Shown piece by piece: positions 1 through 15,000 of a DNA stretch of 64,000 nucleotides; positions within the stretch are counted from its first letter, which is position 1; every line of letters starts with the position of its first letter. Source of the DNA: Galaxea fascicularis (Eukaryota > Cnidaria > Anthozoa > Scleractinia > Euphylliidae); contig OX419346.1 in NCBI GenBank assembly GCA_948470475.1, positions 1 to 64,000 on the forward strand, read 5' to 3'. Both the position numbers and the translations under genes were made by a program. A model generated the notes under the pieces. The model did not search any database, was not told the origin of the DNA, and saw nothing but the letters and a program-made list of their open reading frames with translations.

Positions 1-3000
1 AAAGGGGTTAACCCATGCTTTTGGGTCAAATTTGGCTTTTGGCTCAAACCTTTGCCTATTTTCAAAGAGGAGTCTAGAAATGATGTTTAAATGCTTACTA
101 GAAACTCCCAAAACATCATTTCTCTTCTTATTTGAGCTGTGTGCAAGATTTCAGCAAAGTTGAAATCTTGGGATCAACGCAAGAACCTAAAGGGGTTAAC
201 CCATGCTTTTGGGTCAAATTTGGCTTTTGGCTCAAACTTTGCCTATTTCAAAGAGGAGTCTAGAAATGATGTTTAAATGCTTCTAGAAACTCCCAAAACA
301 TCATTTCTCTTCTTATTTGAGCTGTGTGCAAGATTTCAGCAAAGTTGAAATTTGGACCAAAACCCAAAGGGGTTAACCCATGCTTTTGGGTCAAATTTGG
401 CTTTTGGCTCAAACTTTGCCTATTTCAAAGAGGAGTCTAGAAATGATGTTTAAATGCTTCTAGAAACTCCCAAAACATCATTTCTCTTCTTATTTGAGCT
501 GTGTGCAAGATTTCAGCAAAGTTGAAATTTGGACCAAAACCCAAAGGGGTTAACCCATGCTTTTGGGTCAAATTTGGCTTTTGGCTCAAACTTTGCCTAT
601 TTCAAAGAGGAGTCTAGAAATGATGTTTAAATGCTTCTAGAAACTCCCAAAACATCATTTCTCTTCTTATTTGAGCTGTGTGCAAGATTTCAGCAAAGTT
701 GAAATTTGGACCAAAACCCAAAGGGGTTAACCCATGCTTTTGGGTCAAATTTGGCTTTTGGCTCAAACTTTGCCTATTTCAAAGAGGAGTCTAGAAATGA
801 TGTTTAAATGCTTCTAGAAACTCCCAAAACATCATTTCTCTTCTTATTTGAGCTGTGTGCAAGATTTCAGCAAAGTTGAAATTTGGACCAAAACCCAAAG
901 GGGTTAACCCATGCTTTTGGGTCAAATTTGGCTTTTGGCTCAAACTTTGCCTATTTCAAAGAGGAGTCTAGAAATGATGTTTAAATGCTTCTAGAAACTC
1001 CCAAAACATCATTTCTCTTCTTATTTGAGCTGTGTGCAAGATTTCAGCAAAGTTGAAATTTGGACCAAAACCCAAAGGGGTTAACCCATGCTTTTGGGTC
1101 AAATTTGGCTTTTGGCTCAAACTTTGCCTATTTCAAAGAGGAGTCTAGAAATGATGTTTAAATGCTTCTAGAAACTCCCAAAACATCATTTCTCTTCTTA
1201 TTTGAGCTGTGTGCAAGATTTCAGCAAAGTTGAAATTTGGACCAAAACCCAAAGGGGTTAACCCATGCTTTTGGGTCAAATTTGGCTTTTGGCTCAAACT
1301 GTGCCTATTTCAAAGAGGAGTCTAGAAATGATGTTTAAATGCTTCTAGAAACTCCCAAAACATCATTTCTCTTCTTATTTGAGCTGTGTGCAAGATTTCA
1401 GCAAAGTTGAAATTTGGACCAAAACCCAAAGGGGTTAACCCATGCTTTTGGGTCAAATTTGGCTTTTGGCTCGAACTTTGCCTATTTCAAAGAGGAGTCT
1501 AGAAATGATGTTTAAATGCTTCTAGAAACTCCCAAAACATCATTTCTCTTCTTATTTGAGCTGTGTGCAAGATTTCAGCAAAGTTGAAATTTTGACCAAA
1601 AACCCAAAGGGGTTAACCCATGCTTTTGGGTCAAATTTGGCTTTTGGCTCAAACTGTGCCTATTTCAAAGAGGAGTCTAGAAATGATGTTTAAATGCTTT
1701 TAGAAACTCCCAAAACATCATTTCTCTTCTTATTTGAGCTGTGTGCAAGATTTCAGCAAAGTTGAAATTTGGACCAAAACCCAAAGGGGTTAACCCATGC
1801 TTTTGGGTCAAATTTGGCTTTTGGCTCAAACTTTGCCTATTTCAAAGAGGAGTCTAGAAATGATGTTTAAATGCTTCTAGAAACTCCCAAAACATCATTT
1901 CTCTTCTTATTTGAGCTGTGTGCAAGATTTCAGCAAAGTTGAAATTTGGACCAAAACCCAAAGGGGTTAACCCATGCTTTTGGGTCAAATTTGGCTTTTG
2001 GCTCAAACTTTGCCTATTTCAAAGAGGAGTCTAGAAATGATGTTGAAATGCTTCTAGAAACTCCCAAAACATCATTTCTCTTCTTATTTGAGCTGTGTGC
2101 AAGATTTCAGCAAAGTTGAAATTTTGACCAAAACCCAAAGGGGTTAACCCATGCTTTTGGGTCAAATTTGGCTTTTGGCTCAAACTCTGCCTATTTCAAA
2201 GAGGAGTCTAGAAATGATGTTTAAATGCTTCTAGAAACTCCCAAAACATCATTTCTCTTCTTATTTGAGCTGTGTGCAAGATTTCAGCAAAGTTGAAATT
2301 TTGACCAAAACCCAAAGGGGTTAACCCATGCTTTTGGGTCAAATTTGGCTTTTGGCTCAAACTTTGCCTATTTCAAAGAGGAGTCTAGAAATGATGTTGA
2401 AATGCTTCTAGAAACTCCCAAAACATCATTTCTCTTCTTATTTGAGCTGTGTGCAAGATTTCAGCAAAGTTGAAATTTTGACCAAAACCCAAAGGGGTTA
2501 ACCCATGCTTTTGGGTCAAATTTGCAATTTGGCTGAAAGTTTGCCTATTTCAAAGAGGAGTCTAGAAATGATGTTTAAATGCTTCTAGAAACTCCCAAAA
2601 CATCATTTCTCTTCTTATTTGAGCTGTGTGCAAGATTTCAGCAAAGTTGAAATTTGGACCAAAACCCAAAGGGGTTAACCCATGCTTTTGGGTCAAATTT
2701 GGCTTTTGGCTCAAACTTTGCCTATTTCAAAGAGGAGTCTAGAAATGATGTTTAAATGCTTCTAGAAACTCCCAAAACATCATTTCTCTTCTTATTTGAG
2801 CTGTGTGCAAGATTTCAGCAAAGTTGAAATTTTGACCAAAACCCAAAGGGGTTAACCCATGCTTTTGGGTCAAATTTGGCTTTTGGCTCAAACTTTGCCT
2901 ATTTCAAAGAGGAGTCTAGAAATGATGTTTAAATGCTTCTAGAAACTCCCCAAAACATCATTTCTCTTCTTATTTGAGCTGTGTGCAAGATTTCAGCAAA

Positions 3001-6000
3001 GTTGAAATTTTGACCAAAACCCAAAGGGGTTAACCCATGCTTTTGGGTCAAATTTGCAATTTGGCTCAAACTTTGCCTATTTCAAAGAGGAGTCTAGAAA
3101 TGATGTTTAAATGCTTCTAGAAACTCCCAAAACATCATTTCTCTTCTTATTTGAGCTGTGTGCAAGATTTCAGCAAAGTTGAAATTTGGACCAAAACCCA
3201 AAGGGGTTAACCCATGCTTTTGGGTCAAATTTGGCTTTTGGCTCAAACTTTGCCTATTTCAAAGAGGAGTCTAGAAATGATGTTTAAATGCTTCTAGAAA
3301 CTCCCAAAACATCATTTCTCTTCTTATTTGAGCTGTGTGCAAGATTTCAGCAAAGTTGAAATTTGGACCAAAACCCAAAGGGGTTAACCCATGCTTTTGG
3401 GTCAAATTTGGCTTTTGGCTCAAACTTTGCCTATTTCAAAGAGGAGTCTAGAAATGATGTTGAAATGCTTCTAGAAACTCCCAAAACATCATTTCTCTTC
3501 TTATTTGAGCTGTGTGCAAGATTTCAGCAAAGTTGAAATTTTGACCAAAACCCAAAGGGGTTAACCCATGCTTTTGGGTCAAATTTGGCTTTTGGCTCAA
3601 ACTCTGCCTATTTCAAAGAGGAGTCTAGAAATGATGTTTAAATGCTTCTAGAAACTCCCAAAACATCATTTCTCTTCTTATTTGAGCTGTGTGCAAGATT
3701 TCAGCAAAGTTGAAATTTTGACCAAAACCCAAAGGGGTTAACCCATGCTTTTGGGTCAAATTTGGCTTTTGGCTCAAACTTTGCCTATTTCAAAGAGGAG
3801 TCTAGAAATGATGTTTAAATGCTTCTAGAAACTCCCAAAACATCATTTCTCTTCTTATTTGAGCTGTGTGCAAGATTTCAGCAAAGTTGAAATTTTGACC
3901 AAAACCCAAAGGGGTTAACCCATGCTTTTGGGTCAAATTTGCAATTTGGCTGAAAGTTTGCCTATTTCAAAGAGGAGTCTAGAAATGATGTTTAAATGCT
4001 TCTAGAAACTCCCAAAACATCATTTCTCTTCTTATTTGAGCTGTGTGCAAGATTTCAGCAAAGTTGAAATTTGGACCAAAACCCAAAGGGGTTAACCCAT
4101 GCTTTTGGGTCAAATTTGGCTTTTGGCTCAAACTTTGCCTATTTCAAAGAGGAGTCTAGAAATGATGTTTAAATGCTTCTAGAAACTCCCAAAACATCAT
4201 TTCTCTTCTTATTTGAGCTGTGTGCAAGATTTCAGCAAAGTTGAAATTTTGACCAAAACCCAAAGGGGTTAACCCATGCTTTTGGGTCAAATTTGGCTTT
4301 TGGCTCAAACTTTGCCTATTTCAAAGAGGAGTCTAGAAATGATGTTTAAATGCTTCTAGAAACTCCCAAAACATCATTTCTCTTCTTATTTGAGCTGTGT
4401 GCAAGATTTCAGCAAAGTTGAAATTTTGACCAAAACCCAAAGGGGTTAACCCATGCTTTTGGGTCAAATTTGGCTTTTGGCTCAAACTTTGCCTATTTCA
4501 AAGAGGAGTCTAGAAATGATGTTTAAATGCTTCTAGAAACTCCCAAAACATCATTTCTCTTCTTATTTGAGCTGTGTGCAAGATTTCAGCAAAGTTGAAA
4601 TTTGGACCAAAACCCAAAGGGGTTAACCCATGCTTTTGGGTCAAATTTGGCTTTTGGCTCAAACTTTGCCTATTTCAAAGAGGAGTCTAGAAATGATGTT
4701 TAAATGCTTCTAGAAACTCCCAAAACATCATTTCTCTTCTTATTTGAGCTGTGTGCAAGATTTCAGCAAAGTTGAAATTTTGACCAAAACCCAAAGGGGT
4801 TAACCCATGCTTTTGGGTCAAATTTGGCTTTTGGCTCAAACTTTGCCTATTTCAAAGAGGAGTCTAGAAATGATGTTTAAATGCTTCTAGAAACTCCCAA
4901 AACATCATTTCTCTTCTTATTTGAGCTGTGTGCAAGATTTCAGCAAAGTTGAAATTTGGACCAAAACCCAAAGGGGTTAACCCATGCTTTTGGGTCAAAT
5001 TTGGCTTTTGGCTCAAACTTTGCCTATTTCAAAGAGGAGTCTAGAAATGATGTTTAAATGCTTCTAGAAACTCCCAAAACATCATTTCTCTTCTTATTTG
5101 AGCTGTGTGCAAGATTTCAGCAAAGTTGAAATTTGGACCAAAACCCAAAGGGGTTAACCCATGCTTTTGGGTCAAATTTGGCTTTTGGCTCAAACTTTGC
5201 CTATTTCAAAGAGGAGTCTAGAAATGATGTTTAAATGCTTCTAGAAACTCCCAAAACATGATTTCTCTTCTTATTTGAGCTGTGTGCAAGATTTCAGCAA
5301 AGTTGAAATTTTGACCAAAACCCAAAGGGGTTAACCCATGCTTTTGGGTCAAATTTGGCTTTTGGCTCAAACTTTGCCTATTTCAAAGAGGAGTCTAGAA
5401 ATGATGTTTAAATGCTTCTAGAAACTCCCAAAACATCATTTCTCTTCTTATTTGAGCTGTGTGCAAGATTTCAGCAAAGTTGAAATTTGGACCAAAACCC
5501 AAAGGGGTTAACCCATGCTCTTGGGTCAAATTTGGCTTTTGGCTCAAACTGTGCCTATTTCAAAGAGGAGTCTAGAAATGATGTTTAAATGCTTCTAGAA
5601 ACTCCCAAAACATCATTTCTCTTCTTATTTGAGCTGTGTGCAAGATTTCAGCAAAGTTGAAATTTGGACCAAAACCCAAAGGGGTTAACCCATGCTTTTG
5701 GGTCAAATTTGGCTTTTGGCTCAAACTTTGCCTATTTCAAAGAGGAGTCTAGAAATGATGTTTAAATGCTTCTAGAAACTCCCAAAACATCATTTCTCTT
5801 CTTATTTGAGCTGTGTGCAAGATTTCAGCAAAGTTGAAATTTGGACCAAAACCCAAAGGGGTTAACCCATGCTTTTGGGTCAAATTTGGCTCTTGGCTCA
5901 AACTTTGCCTATTTCAAAGAGGAGTCTAGAAATGATGTTTAAATGCTTCTAGAAACTCCCAAAACATCATTTCTCTTCTTATTTGAGCTGTGTGCAAGAT

Positions 6001-9000
6001 TTCAGCAAAGTTGAAATTTGGACCAAAACCCAAAGGGGTTAACCCATGCTTTTGGGTCAAATTTGGCTTTTGGCTCAAACTTTGCCTATTTCAAAGAGGA
6101 GTCTAGAAATGATGTTTAAATGCTTCTAGAAACTCCCAAAACATCATTTCTCTTCTTATTTGAGCTGTGTGCAAGATTTCAGCAAAGTTGAAATTTGGAC
6201 CAAAACCCAAAGGGGTTAACCCATGCTTTTGGGTCAAATTTGGCTTTTGGCTCAAACTTTGCCTATTTCAAAGAGGAGTCTAGAAATGATGTTTAAATGC
6301 TTCTAGAAACTCCCAAAACATCATTTCTCTTCTTATTTGAGCTGTGTGCAAGATTTCAGCAAAGTTGAAATTTGGACCAAAACCCAAAGGGGTTAACCCA
6401 TGCTTTTGGGTCAAATTTGGCTTTTGGCTCAAACTTTGCCTATTTCAAAGAGGAGTCTAGAAATGATGTTTAAATGCTTCTAGAAACTCCCAAAACATCA
6501 TTTCTCTTCTTATTTGAGCTGTGTGCAAGATTTCAGCAAAGTTGAAATTTGGACCAAAACCCAAAGGGGTTAACCCATGCTTTTGGGTCAAATTTGGCTT
6601 TTGGCTCAAACTTTGCCTATTTCAAAGAGGAGTCTAGAAATGATGTTTAAATGCTTCTAGAAACTCCCAAAACATCATTTCTCTTCTTATTTGAGCTGTG
6701 TGCAAGTTTTAAGCAAAGTTGAAATTTGGACCAAAACCCAAAGGGGTTAACCCATGCTTTTGGGTCAAATTTGGCTTTTGGCTCAAACTGTGCCTATTTC
6801 AAAGAGGAGTCTAGAAATGATGTTTAAATGCTTCTAGAAACTCCCAAAACATCATTTCTCTTCTTATTTGAGCTGTGTGCAAGATTTCAGCAAAGTTGAA
6901 ATTTGGACCAAAACCCAAAGGGGTTAACCCATGCTTTTGGGTCAAATTTGGCTTTTGGCTCAAACTTTGCCTATTTCAAAGAGGAGTCTAGAAATGATGT
7001 TTAAATGCTTCTAGAAACTCCCAAAACATCATTTCTCTTCTTATTTGAGCTGTGTGCAAGATTTCAGCAAAGTTGAAATTTGGACCAAAACCCAAAGGGG
7101 TTAACCCATGCTTTTGGGTCAAATTTGGCTTTTGGCTCAAACTTTGCCTATTTCAAAGAGGAGTCTAGAAATGATGTTTAAATGCTTCTAGAAACTCCCA
7201 AAACATCATTTCTCTTCTTATTTGAGCTGTGTGCAAGATTTCAGCAAAGTTGAAATTTGGACCAAAACCCAAAGGGGTTAACCCATGCTTTTGGGTCAAA
7301 TTTGGCTTTTGGCTCAAACTTTGCCTATTTCAAAGAGGAGTCTAGAAATGATGTTTAAATGCTTCTAGAAACTCCCAAAACATCATTTCTCTTCTTATTT
7401 GAGCTGTGTGCAAGATTTCAGCAAAGTTGAAATTTGGACCAAAACACAAAGGGGTTAACCCATGCTTTTGGGTCAAATTTGGCTTTTGGCTCAAACTGTG
7501 CCTATTTCAAAGAGGAGTCTAGAAATGATGTTTAAATGCTTCTAGAAACTCCCAAAACATCATTTCTCTTCTTATTTGAGCTGTGTGCAAGATTTCAGCA
7601 AAGTTGAAATTTGGACCAAAACCCAAAGGGGTTAACCCATGCTTTTGGGTCAAATTTGCAATTTGGCTGAAAGTTTGCCTATTTCAAAGAGGAGTCTAGA
7701 AATGATGTTGAAATGCTTCTAAAACCTCCCAAAACATGATTTCTCTTCTTATTTGAGCTGTGTGCAAGATTTCAGCAAAGTTGAAATTTGGACCAAAACC
7801 CAAAGGGGTTAACCCATGCTTTTGGGTCAAATTTGGCTTTTGACTTAAACTTTGCCTATTTCAAAGAGGAGTCTAGAAATGATGTTTAAATGCTTCTAGA
7901 AACTCCCAAAACATCATTTCTCTTCTTATTTGAGCTGTGTGCAAGATTTCAGCAAAGTTGAAATTTTGACCAAAACCCAAAGGGGTTAACCCATGCTTTT
8001 GGGTCAAATTTGGCTTTTGGCTCAAACTTTGCCTATTTCAAAGAGGAGTCTAGAAATGATGTTTAAATGCTTCTAGAAACTCCCAAAACATCATTTCTCT
8101 TCTTATTTGAGCTGTGTGCAAGATTTCAGCAAAGTTGAAATTTGGACCAAAACCCAAAGGGGTTAACCCATGCTTTTGGGTCAAATTTGGCTTTTGGCTC
8201 AAACTTTGCCTATTTCAAAGAGGAGTCTAGAAATGATGTTTAAATGCTTCTAGAAACTCCCAAAACATCATTTCTCTTCTTATTTGAGCTGTGTGCAAGA
8301 TTTCAGCAAAGTTGAAATTTGGACCAAAACCCAAAGGGGTTAACCCATGCTTTTGGGTCAAATTTGGCTTTTGGCTCAAACTTTGCCTATTTCAAAGAGG
8401 AGTCTAGAAATGATGTTTAAATGCTTCTAGAAACTCCCAAAACATCATTTCTCTTCTTATTTGAGCTGTGTGCAAGATTTCAGCAAAGTTGAAATTTTGA
8501 CCAAAACCCAAAGGGGTTAACCCATGCTTTTGGGTCAAATTTGGCTTTTGGCTCAAACTTTGCCTATTTCAAAGAGGAGTCTAGAAATGATGTTTAAATG
8601 CTTCTAGAAACTCCCAAAACATCATTTCTCTTCTTATTTGAGCTGTGTGCAATATTTCAGCAAAGTTGAAATTTTGACCAAAACCCAAAGGGGTTAACCC
8701 ATGCTTTTGGGTCAAATTTGGCTTTTGGCTCAAACTGTGCCTATTTCAAAGAGGAGTCTAGAAATGATGTTTAAATGCTTCTAGAAACTCCCAAAACATC
8801 ATTTCTCTTCTTATTTGAGCTGTGTGCAAGATTTCAGCAAAGTTGAAATTTGGACCAAAACCCAAAGGGGTTAACCCATGCTTTTGGGTTAAATTTGCAA
8901 TTTGGCTCAAACTTTGCCTATTTCAAAGAGGAGTCTAGAAATGATGTTTAAATGCTTCTAGAAACTCCCAAAACATCATTTCTCTTCTTATTTGAGCTGT

Positions 9001-12000
9001 GTGCAAGATTTCAGCAAAGTTGAAATTTTGACCAAAACCCAAAGGGGTTAACCCATGCTTTTGGGTCAAATTTGGCTTTTGGCTCAAACTTTGCCTATTT
9101 CAAAGAGGAGTCTAGAAATGATGTTTAAATGCTTCTAGAAACTCCCAAAACATCATTTCTCTTCTTATTTGAGCTGTGTGCAAGATTTCAGCAAAGTTGA
9201 AATTTGGACCAAAACCCAAAGGGGTTAACCCATGCTTTTGGGTCAAATTTGGCTTTTGGCTCAAACTTTGCCTATTTCAAAGAGGAGTCTAGAAATGATG
9301 TTTAAATGCTTCTAGAAACTCCCAAAACATCATTTCTCTTCTTATTTGAGCTGTGTGCAAGATTTCAGCAAAGTTGAAATTTGGACCAAAACCCAAAGGG
9401 GTTAACCCATGCTTTTGGGTCAAATTTGGCTTTTGGCTCAAACTGTGCCTATTTCAAAGAGGAGTCTAGAAATGATGTTTAAATGCTTCTAGAAACTCCC
9501 AAAACATCATTTCTCTTCTTATTTGAGCTGTGTGCAAGATTTCAGCAAAGTTGAAATTTTGACCAAAACCCAAAGGGGTTAACCCATGCTTTTGGGTTAA
9601 ATTTGCAATTTGGCTCAAACTTTGCCTATTTCAAAGAGGAGTCTAGAAATGATGTTTAAATGCTTCTAGAAACTCCCAAAACATCATTTCTCTTCTTATT
9701 TGAGCTGTGTGCAAGATTTCAGCAAAGTTGAAATTTGGACCAAAACCCAAAGGGGTTAACCCATGCTTTTGGGTCAAATTTGGCTTTTGGCTCAAACTTT
9801 GCCTATTTCAAAGAGGAGTCTAGAAATGATGTTTAAATGCTTCTAGAAACTCCCAAAACATCATTTCTCTTCTTATTTGAGCTGTGTGCAAGATTTCAGC
9901 AAAGTTGAAATTTGGACCAAAACCCAAAGGGGTTAACCCATGCTTTTGGGTCAAATTTGGCTTTTGGCTCAAACTTTGCCTATTTCAAAGAGGAGTCTAG
10001 AAATGATGTTTAAATGCTTCTAGAAACTCCCAAAACATCATTTCTCTTCTTATTTGAGCTGTGTGCAAGATTTCAGCAAAGTTGAAATTTGGACCAAAAC
10101 CCAAAGGGGTTAACCCATGCTTTTGGGTCAAATTTGGCTTTTGGCTCAAACTTTGCCTATTTCAAAGAGGAGTCTAGAAATGATGTTTAAATGCTTCTAG
10201 AAACTCCCAAAACATGATTTCTCTTCTTATTTGAGCTGTGTGCAAGATTTCAGCAAAGTTGAAATTTGGACCAAAACCCAAAGGGGTTAACCCATGCTTT
10301 TGGGTCAAATTTGGCTTTTGGCTCAAACTTTGCCTATTTCAAAGAGGAGTCTAGAAATGATGTTTAAATGCTTCTAGAAACTCCCAAAACATGATTTCTC
10401 TTCTTATTTGAGCTGTGTGCAAGATTTCAGCAAAGTTGAAATTTTGACCAAAACCCAAAGGGGTTAACCCATGCTTTTGGGTCAAATTTGGCTTTTGGCT
10501 CAAACTTTGCCTATTTCAAAGAGGAGTCTAGAAATGATGTTTAAATGCTTCTAGAAACTCCCAAAACATCATTTCTCTTCTTATTTGAGCTGTGTGCAAG
10601 ATTTCAGCAAAGTTGAAATTTGGACCAAAACCCAAAGGGGTTAACCCATGCTTTTGGGTCAAATTTGGCTTTTGGCTCAAACTTTGCCTATTTCAAAGAG
10701 GAGTCTAGAAATGATGTTTAAATGCTTCTAGAAACTCCCAAAACATCATTTCTCTTCTTATTTGAGCTGTGTGCAAGATTTCAGCAAAGTTGAAATTTGG
10801 ACCAAAACCCAAAGGGGTTAACCCATGCTTTTGGGTCAAATTTGGCTTTTGGCTCAAACTTTGCCTATTTCAAAGAGGAGTCTAGAAATGATGTTTAAAT
10901 GCTTCTAGAAACTCCCAAAACATCATTTCTCTTCTTATTTGAGCTGTGTGCAAGATTTCAGCAAAGTTGAAATTTGGACCAAAACCCAAAGGGGTTAACC
11001 CATGCTTTTGGGTCAAATTTGGCTTTTGGCTCAAACTTTGCCTATTTCAAAGAGGAGTCTAGAAATGATGTTTAAATGCTTCTAGAAACTCCCAAAACAT
11101 CATTTCTCTTCTTATTTGAGCTGTGTGCAAGATTTCAGCAAAGTTGAAATTTGGACCAAAACCCAAAGGGGTTAACCCATGCTTTTGGGTCAAATTTGGC
11201 TTTTGGCTCAAACTTTGCCTATTTCAAAGAGGAGTCTAGAAATGATGTTTAAATGCTTCTAGAAACTCCCAAAACATCATTTCTCTTCTTATTTGAGCTG
11301 TGTGCAAGATTTCAGCAAAGTTGAAATTTGGACCAAAACCCAAAGGGGTTAACCCATGCTTTTGGGTCAAATTTGGCTTTTGGCTCAAACTGTGCCTATT
11401 TCAAAGAGGAGTCTAGAAATGATGTTTAAATGCTTCTAGAAACTCCCAAAACATCATTTCTCTTCTTATTTGAGCTGTGTGCAAGATTTCAGCAAAGTTG
11501 AAATTTGGACCAAAACCCAAAGGGGTTAACCCATGCTTTTGGGTCAAATTTGGCTTTTGGCTCAAACTTTGCCTATTTCAAAGAGGAGTCTAGAAATGAT
11601 GTTTAAATGCTTCTAGAAACTCCCAAAACATCATTTCTCTTCTTATTTGAGCTGTGTGCAAGATTTCAGCAAAGTTGAAATTTGGACCAAAACCCAAAGG
11701 GGTTAACCCATGCTTTTGGGTCAAATTTGGCTTTTGGCTCAAACTTTGCCTATTTCAAAGAGGAGTCTAGAAATGATGTTTAAATGCTTCTAGAAACTCC
11801 CAAAACATCATTTCTCTTCTTATTTGAGCTGTGTGCCAGATTTCAGCAAAGTTGAAATTTGAACCAAAACCCAAAGGGGTTAACCCATGCTTTTGGGTCA
11901 AATTTGGCTTTTGGCTCAAACTTTGCCTATTTCAAAGAGGAGTCTAGAAATGATGTTTAAATGCTTCTAGAAACTCCCAAAACATCATTTCTCTTCTTAT

Positions 12001-15000
12001 TTGAGCTGTGTGCAAGATTTCAGCAAAGTTGAAATTTGGACCAAAACCCAAAGGGGTTAACCCATGCTTTTGGGTCAAATTTGCAATTTGGCTGAAAGTT
12101 TGCCTATTTCAAAGAGGAGTCTAGAAATGATGTTTAAATGCTTCTAGAAACTCCCAAAACATCATTTCTCTTCTTATTTGAGCTGTGTGCAAGATTTCAG
12201 CAAAGTTGAAATTTGGACCAAAACCCAAAGGGGTTAACCCATGCTTTTGGGTCAAATTTGGCTTTTGGCTCAAACTTTGCCTATTTCAAAGAGGAGTCTA
12301 GAAATGATGTTTAAATGCTTCTAGAAACTCCCAAAACATCATTTCTCTTCTTATTTGAGCTGTGTGCAAGATTTCAGCAAAGTTGAAATTTTGACCAAAA
12401 CCCAAAGGGGTTAACCCATGCTTTTGGGTCAAATTTGGCTTTTGGCTCAAACTTTGCCTATTTCAAAGAGGAGTCTAGAAATGATGTTTAAATGCTTCTA
12501 GAAACTCCCAAAACATCATTTCTCTTCTTATTTGAGCTGTGTGCAAGATTTCAGCAAAGTTGAAATTTGGACCAAAACCCAAAGGGGTTAACCCATGCTT
12601 TTGGGTCAAATTTGGCTTTTGGCTCAAACTTTGCCTATTTCAAAGAGGAGTCTAGAAATGATGTTTAAATGCTTCTAGAAACTCCCAAAACATCATTTCT
12701 CTTCTTATTTGAGCTGTGTGCAAGATTTCAGCAAAGTTGAAATTTGGACCAAAACCCAAAGGGGTTAACCCATGCTTTTGGGTCAAATTTGGCTTTTGGC
12801 TCAAACTTTGCCTATTTCAAAGAGGAGTCTAGAAATGATGTTTAAATGCTTCTAGAAACTCCCAAAACATCATTTCTCTTCTTATTTGAGCTGTGTGCAA
12901 GATTTCAGCAAAGTTGAAATTTGGACCAAAACCCAAAGGGGTTAACCCATGCTTTTGGGTCAAATTTGGCTTTTGGCTCAAACTTTGCCTATTTCAAAGA
13001 GGAGTCTAGAAATGATGTTTAAATGCTTCTAGAAACTCCCAAAACATCATTTCTCTTCTTATTTGAGCTGTGTGCAAGATTTCAGCAAAGTTGAAATTTT
13101 GACCAAAACCCAAAGGGGTTAACCCATGCTTTTGGGTCAAATTTGCAATTTGGCTCAAACTGTGCCTATTTCAAAGAGGAGTCTAGAAATGATGTTTAAA
13201 TGCTTCTAGAAACTCCCAAAACATCATTTCTCTTCTTATTTGAGCTGTGTGCAAGATTTCAGCAAAGTTGAAATTTGGACCAAAACCCAAAGGGGTTAAC
13301 CCATGCTTTTGGGTCAAATTTGGCTTTTGGCTCGAACTTTGCCTATTTCAAAGAGGAGTCTAGAAATGATGTTTAAATGCTTCTAGAAACTCCCAAAACA
13401 TCATTTCTCTTCTTATTTGAGCTGTGTGCAAGATTTCAGCAAAGTTGAAATTTTGACCAAAACCCAAAGGGGTTAACCCATGCTTTTGGGTCAAATTTGG
13501 CTTTTGGCTCAAACTGTGCCTATTTCAAAGAGGAGTCTAGAAATGATGTTTAAATGCTTCTAGAAACTCCCAAAACATCATTTCTCTTCTTATTTGAGCT
13601 GTGTGCAAGATTTCAGCAAAGTTGAAATTTGGACCAAAACCCAAAGGGGTTAACCCATGCTTTTGGGTCAAATTTGGCTTTTGGCTCAAACTTTGCCTAT
13701 TTCAAAGAGGAGTCTAGAAATGATGTTTAAATGCTTCTAGAAACTCCCAAAACATCATTTCTCTTCTTATTTGAGCTGTGTGCAAGATTTCAGCAAAGTT
13801 GAAATTTGGACCAAAACCCAAAGGGGTTAACCCATGCTTTTGGGTCAAATTTGGCTTTTGGCTCAAACTTTGCCTATTTCAAAGAGGAGTCTAGAAATGA
13901 TGTTGAAATGCTTCTAGAAACTCCCAAAACATCATTTCTCTTCTTATTTGAGCTGTGTGCAAGATTTCAGCAAAGTTGAAATTTTGACCAAAACCCAAAG
14001 GGGTTAACCCATGCTTTTGGGTCAAATTTGGCTTTTGGCTCAAACTGTGCCTATTTCAAAGAGGAGTCTAGAAATGATGTTTAAATGCTTCTAGAAACTC
14101 CCAAAACATCATTTCTCTTCTTATTTGAGCTGTGTGCAAGATTTCAGCAAAGTTGAAATTTGGACCAAAACCCAAAGGGGTTAACCCATGCTTTTGGGTC
14201 AAATTTGGCTTTTGGCTCAAACTTTGCCTATTTCAAAGAGGAGTCTAGAAATGATGTTTAAATGCTTCTAGAAACTCCCAAAACATCATTTCTCTTCTTA
14301 TTTGAGCTGTCTGCAAGATTTCAGCAAAGTTGAAATTTTGACCAAAACCCAAAGGGGTTAACCCATGCTTTTGGGTCAAATTTGCAATTTGGCTGAAAGT
14401 TTGCCTATTTCAAAGAGGAGTCTAGAAATGATGTTTAAATGCTTCTAGAAACTCCCAAAACATCATTTCTCTTCTTATTTGAGCTGTGTGCAAGATTTCA
14501 GCAAAGTTGAAATTTGGACCAAAACCCAAAGGGGTTAACCCATGCTTTTGGGTCAAATTTGGCTTTTGGCTCAAACTTTGCCTATTTCAAAGAGGAGTCT
14601 AGAAATGATGTTTAAATGCTTCTAGAAACTCCCAAAACATCATTTCTCTTCTTATTTGAGCTGTGTGCAAGATTTCAGCAAAGTTGAAATTTGGACCAAA
14701 ACCCAAAGGGGTTAACCCATGCTTTTGGGTCAAATTTGGCTTTTGGCTCAAACTTTGCCTATTTCAAAGAGGAGTCTAGAAATGATGTTTAAATGCTTCT
14801 AGAAACTCCCAAAACATCATTTCTCTTCTTATTTGAGCTGTGTGCAAGATTTCAGCAAAGTTGAAATTTTGACCAAAACCCAAAGGGGTTAACCCATGCT
14901 TTTGGGTCAAATTTGCAATTTGGCTCAAACTTTGCCTATTTCAAAGAGGAGTCTAGAAATGATGTTTAAATGCTTCTAGAAACTCCCAAAACATCATTTC

